From Candidatus Fischerbacteria bacterium RBG_13_37_8 (lineage in GTDB: Bacteria > Acidobacteriota > HRBIN11 > MFGW01): a DNA stretch of 5,120 nt. Every line of letters begins with the position of its first letter. The first letter of the stretch is position 1. Location: positions 22,457-27,576 of the forward strand of contig MFGW01000155.1 in assembly GCA_001780385.1 (NCBI GenBank). The letters are read 5' to 3'. Of this stretch, positions 4,906 to 5,120 are shown in pieces. The position numbers and the translations under genes are program-made. The notes below the pieces were generated by a model, which was not told where the DNA came from, ran no database searches, and saw nothing but the letters and a program-made list of their open reading frames with translations.

Positions 4906-5120
4906 CTAACATCCTCTAATCCCTCTCGAGAAAAGCACACGATACATATTCTTCACTAAATTTATGAAATTAGTGCCAGACCTTTTAACCACGCTGTCAA
5001 ATGATTTCTGCGGATGCCCTGTCCATTTCTGCTCATCAAAACGGTAGGTGAGATCATCGCCAAATATTACTCCCGCATAGTCAAATTCAAATCCTTGCGC
5101 TGTGTAGATACAGCCCACCT
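4906..5120 (-). CDS. DUF2075 / SLFN-type superfamily 1 helicase, C-terminal end, possibly interrupted by TAG
   Basis: The gene enters from the right edge; the first complete codon is at 5118. It reads VGCIYTAQGFEFDYAGVIFG, which fits SF1 helicase motif V (T-x-Q-G-x-E-x-D). The FDSVVKRS segment typical of the family follows, and then NMYRVLFSRGIRGC, corresponding to motif VI with its arginine finger in Y-R-V-L-x-x-R-G. Family members are ATP-dependent nucleic-acid proteins with predicted DNA or RNA helicase activity; their cellular role is mostly undefined, though some occur in restriction or defence contexts. The frame stops at TAG (4908-4906), 20 codons before a second in-frame stop. Only the last 71 codons lie in the window, so the catalytic P-loop cannot be checked. 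It converges with the antitoxin-like gene. Confidence 0.85.
   Translation of the reverse strand, partial: VGCIYTAQGFEFDYAGVIFGDDLTYRFDEQKWTGHPQKSFDSVVKRSGTNFINLVKNMYRVLFSRGIRGC

Overview
The window looks like an accessory stretch of a Gram-negative chromosome of moderate to low GC. There are two exported proteins with signal peptidase I-type signals, and one of them is an outer-membrane beta-barrel ending in Phe. Remnants of fibronectin-III-like secreted proteins, together with a secreted propeller-TPR protein, resemble gene content of the FCB group, for example Cloacimonadota. That placement is an impression from protein style and is not proven by any marker gene here.

Layout. Positions 1-2682 (minus strand) hold the first 894 codons of a large secreted protein: signal peptide, YVTN/WD-like beta-propeller, then about eight TPR units. 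It runs off the left edge. Positions 2683-3202 hold no convincing gene. They contain several palindromic elements (a GGCGAAC hairpin, two REP-like elements in opposite orientation, a TTCCGA hairpin and a 42-nt two-tier palindrome) and one doubtful 80-codon ORF that includes one of the REP-like elements. Positions 3203-3955 (minus) encode a 250-residue outer-membrane beta-barrel protein. Positions 3956-4640 hold decayed material: a frameshifted remnant of a secreted FN3-type protein, a Met-less open stretch, and candidate promoters. Positions 4641-4871 (plus) begin as an antitoxin-like gene whose C-terminal half is replaced by a third REP-like element. Positions 4846-5120 (minus) are the 3' end of a DUF2075/SLFN-type helicase gene, with an in-frame TAG 20 codons before the end of the recognisable family sequence.

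The two exported-protein genes share a strand but are about 520 bp apart with repeats between them, so they are probably separate transcripts. Overall the region 2700-4900 reads as a zone of repeat accumulation and gene decay between intact envelope genes and a damaged helicase gene. The points most worth a second look are the paired base changes between the REP-like hairpins, the TAG in the helicase, and the repeat-truncated antitoxin. I found no complete novel defence or mobile system.
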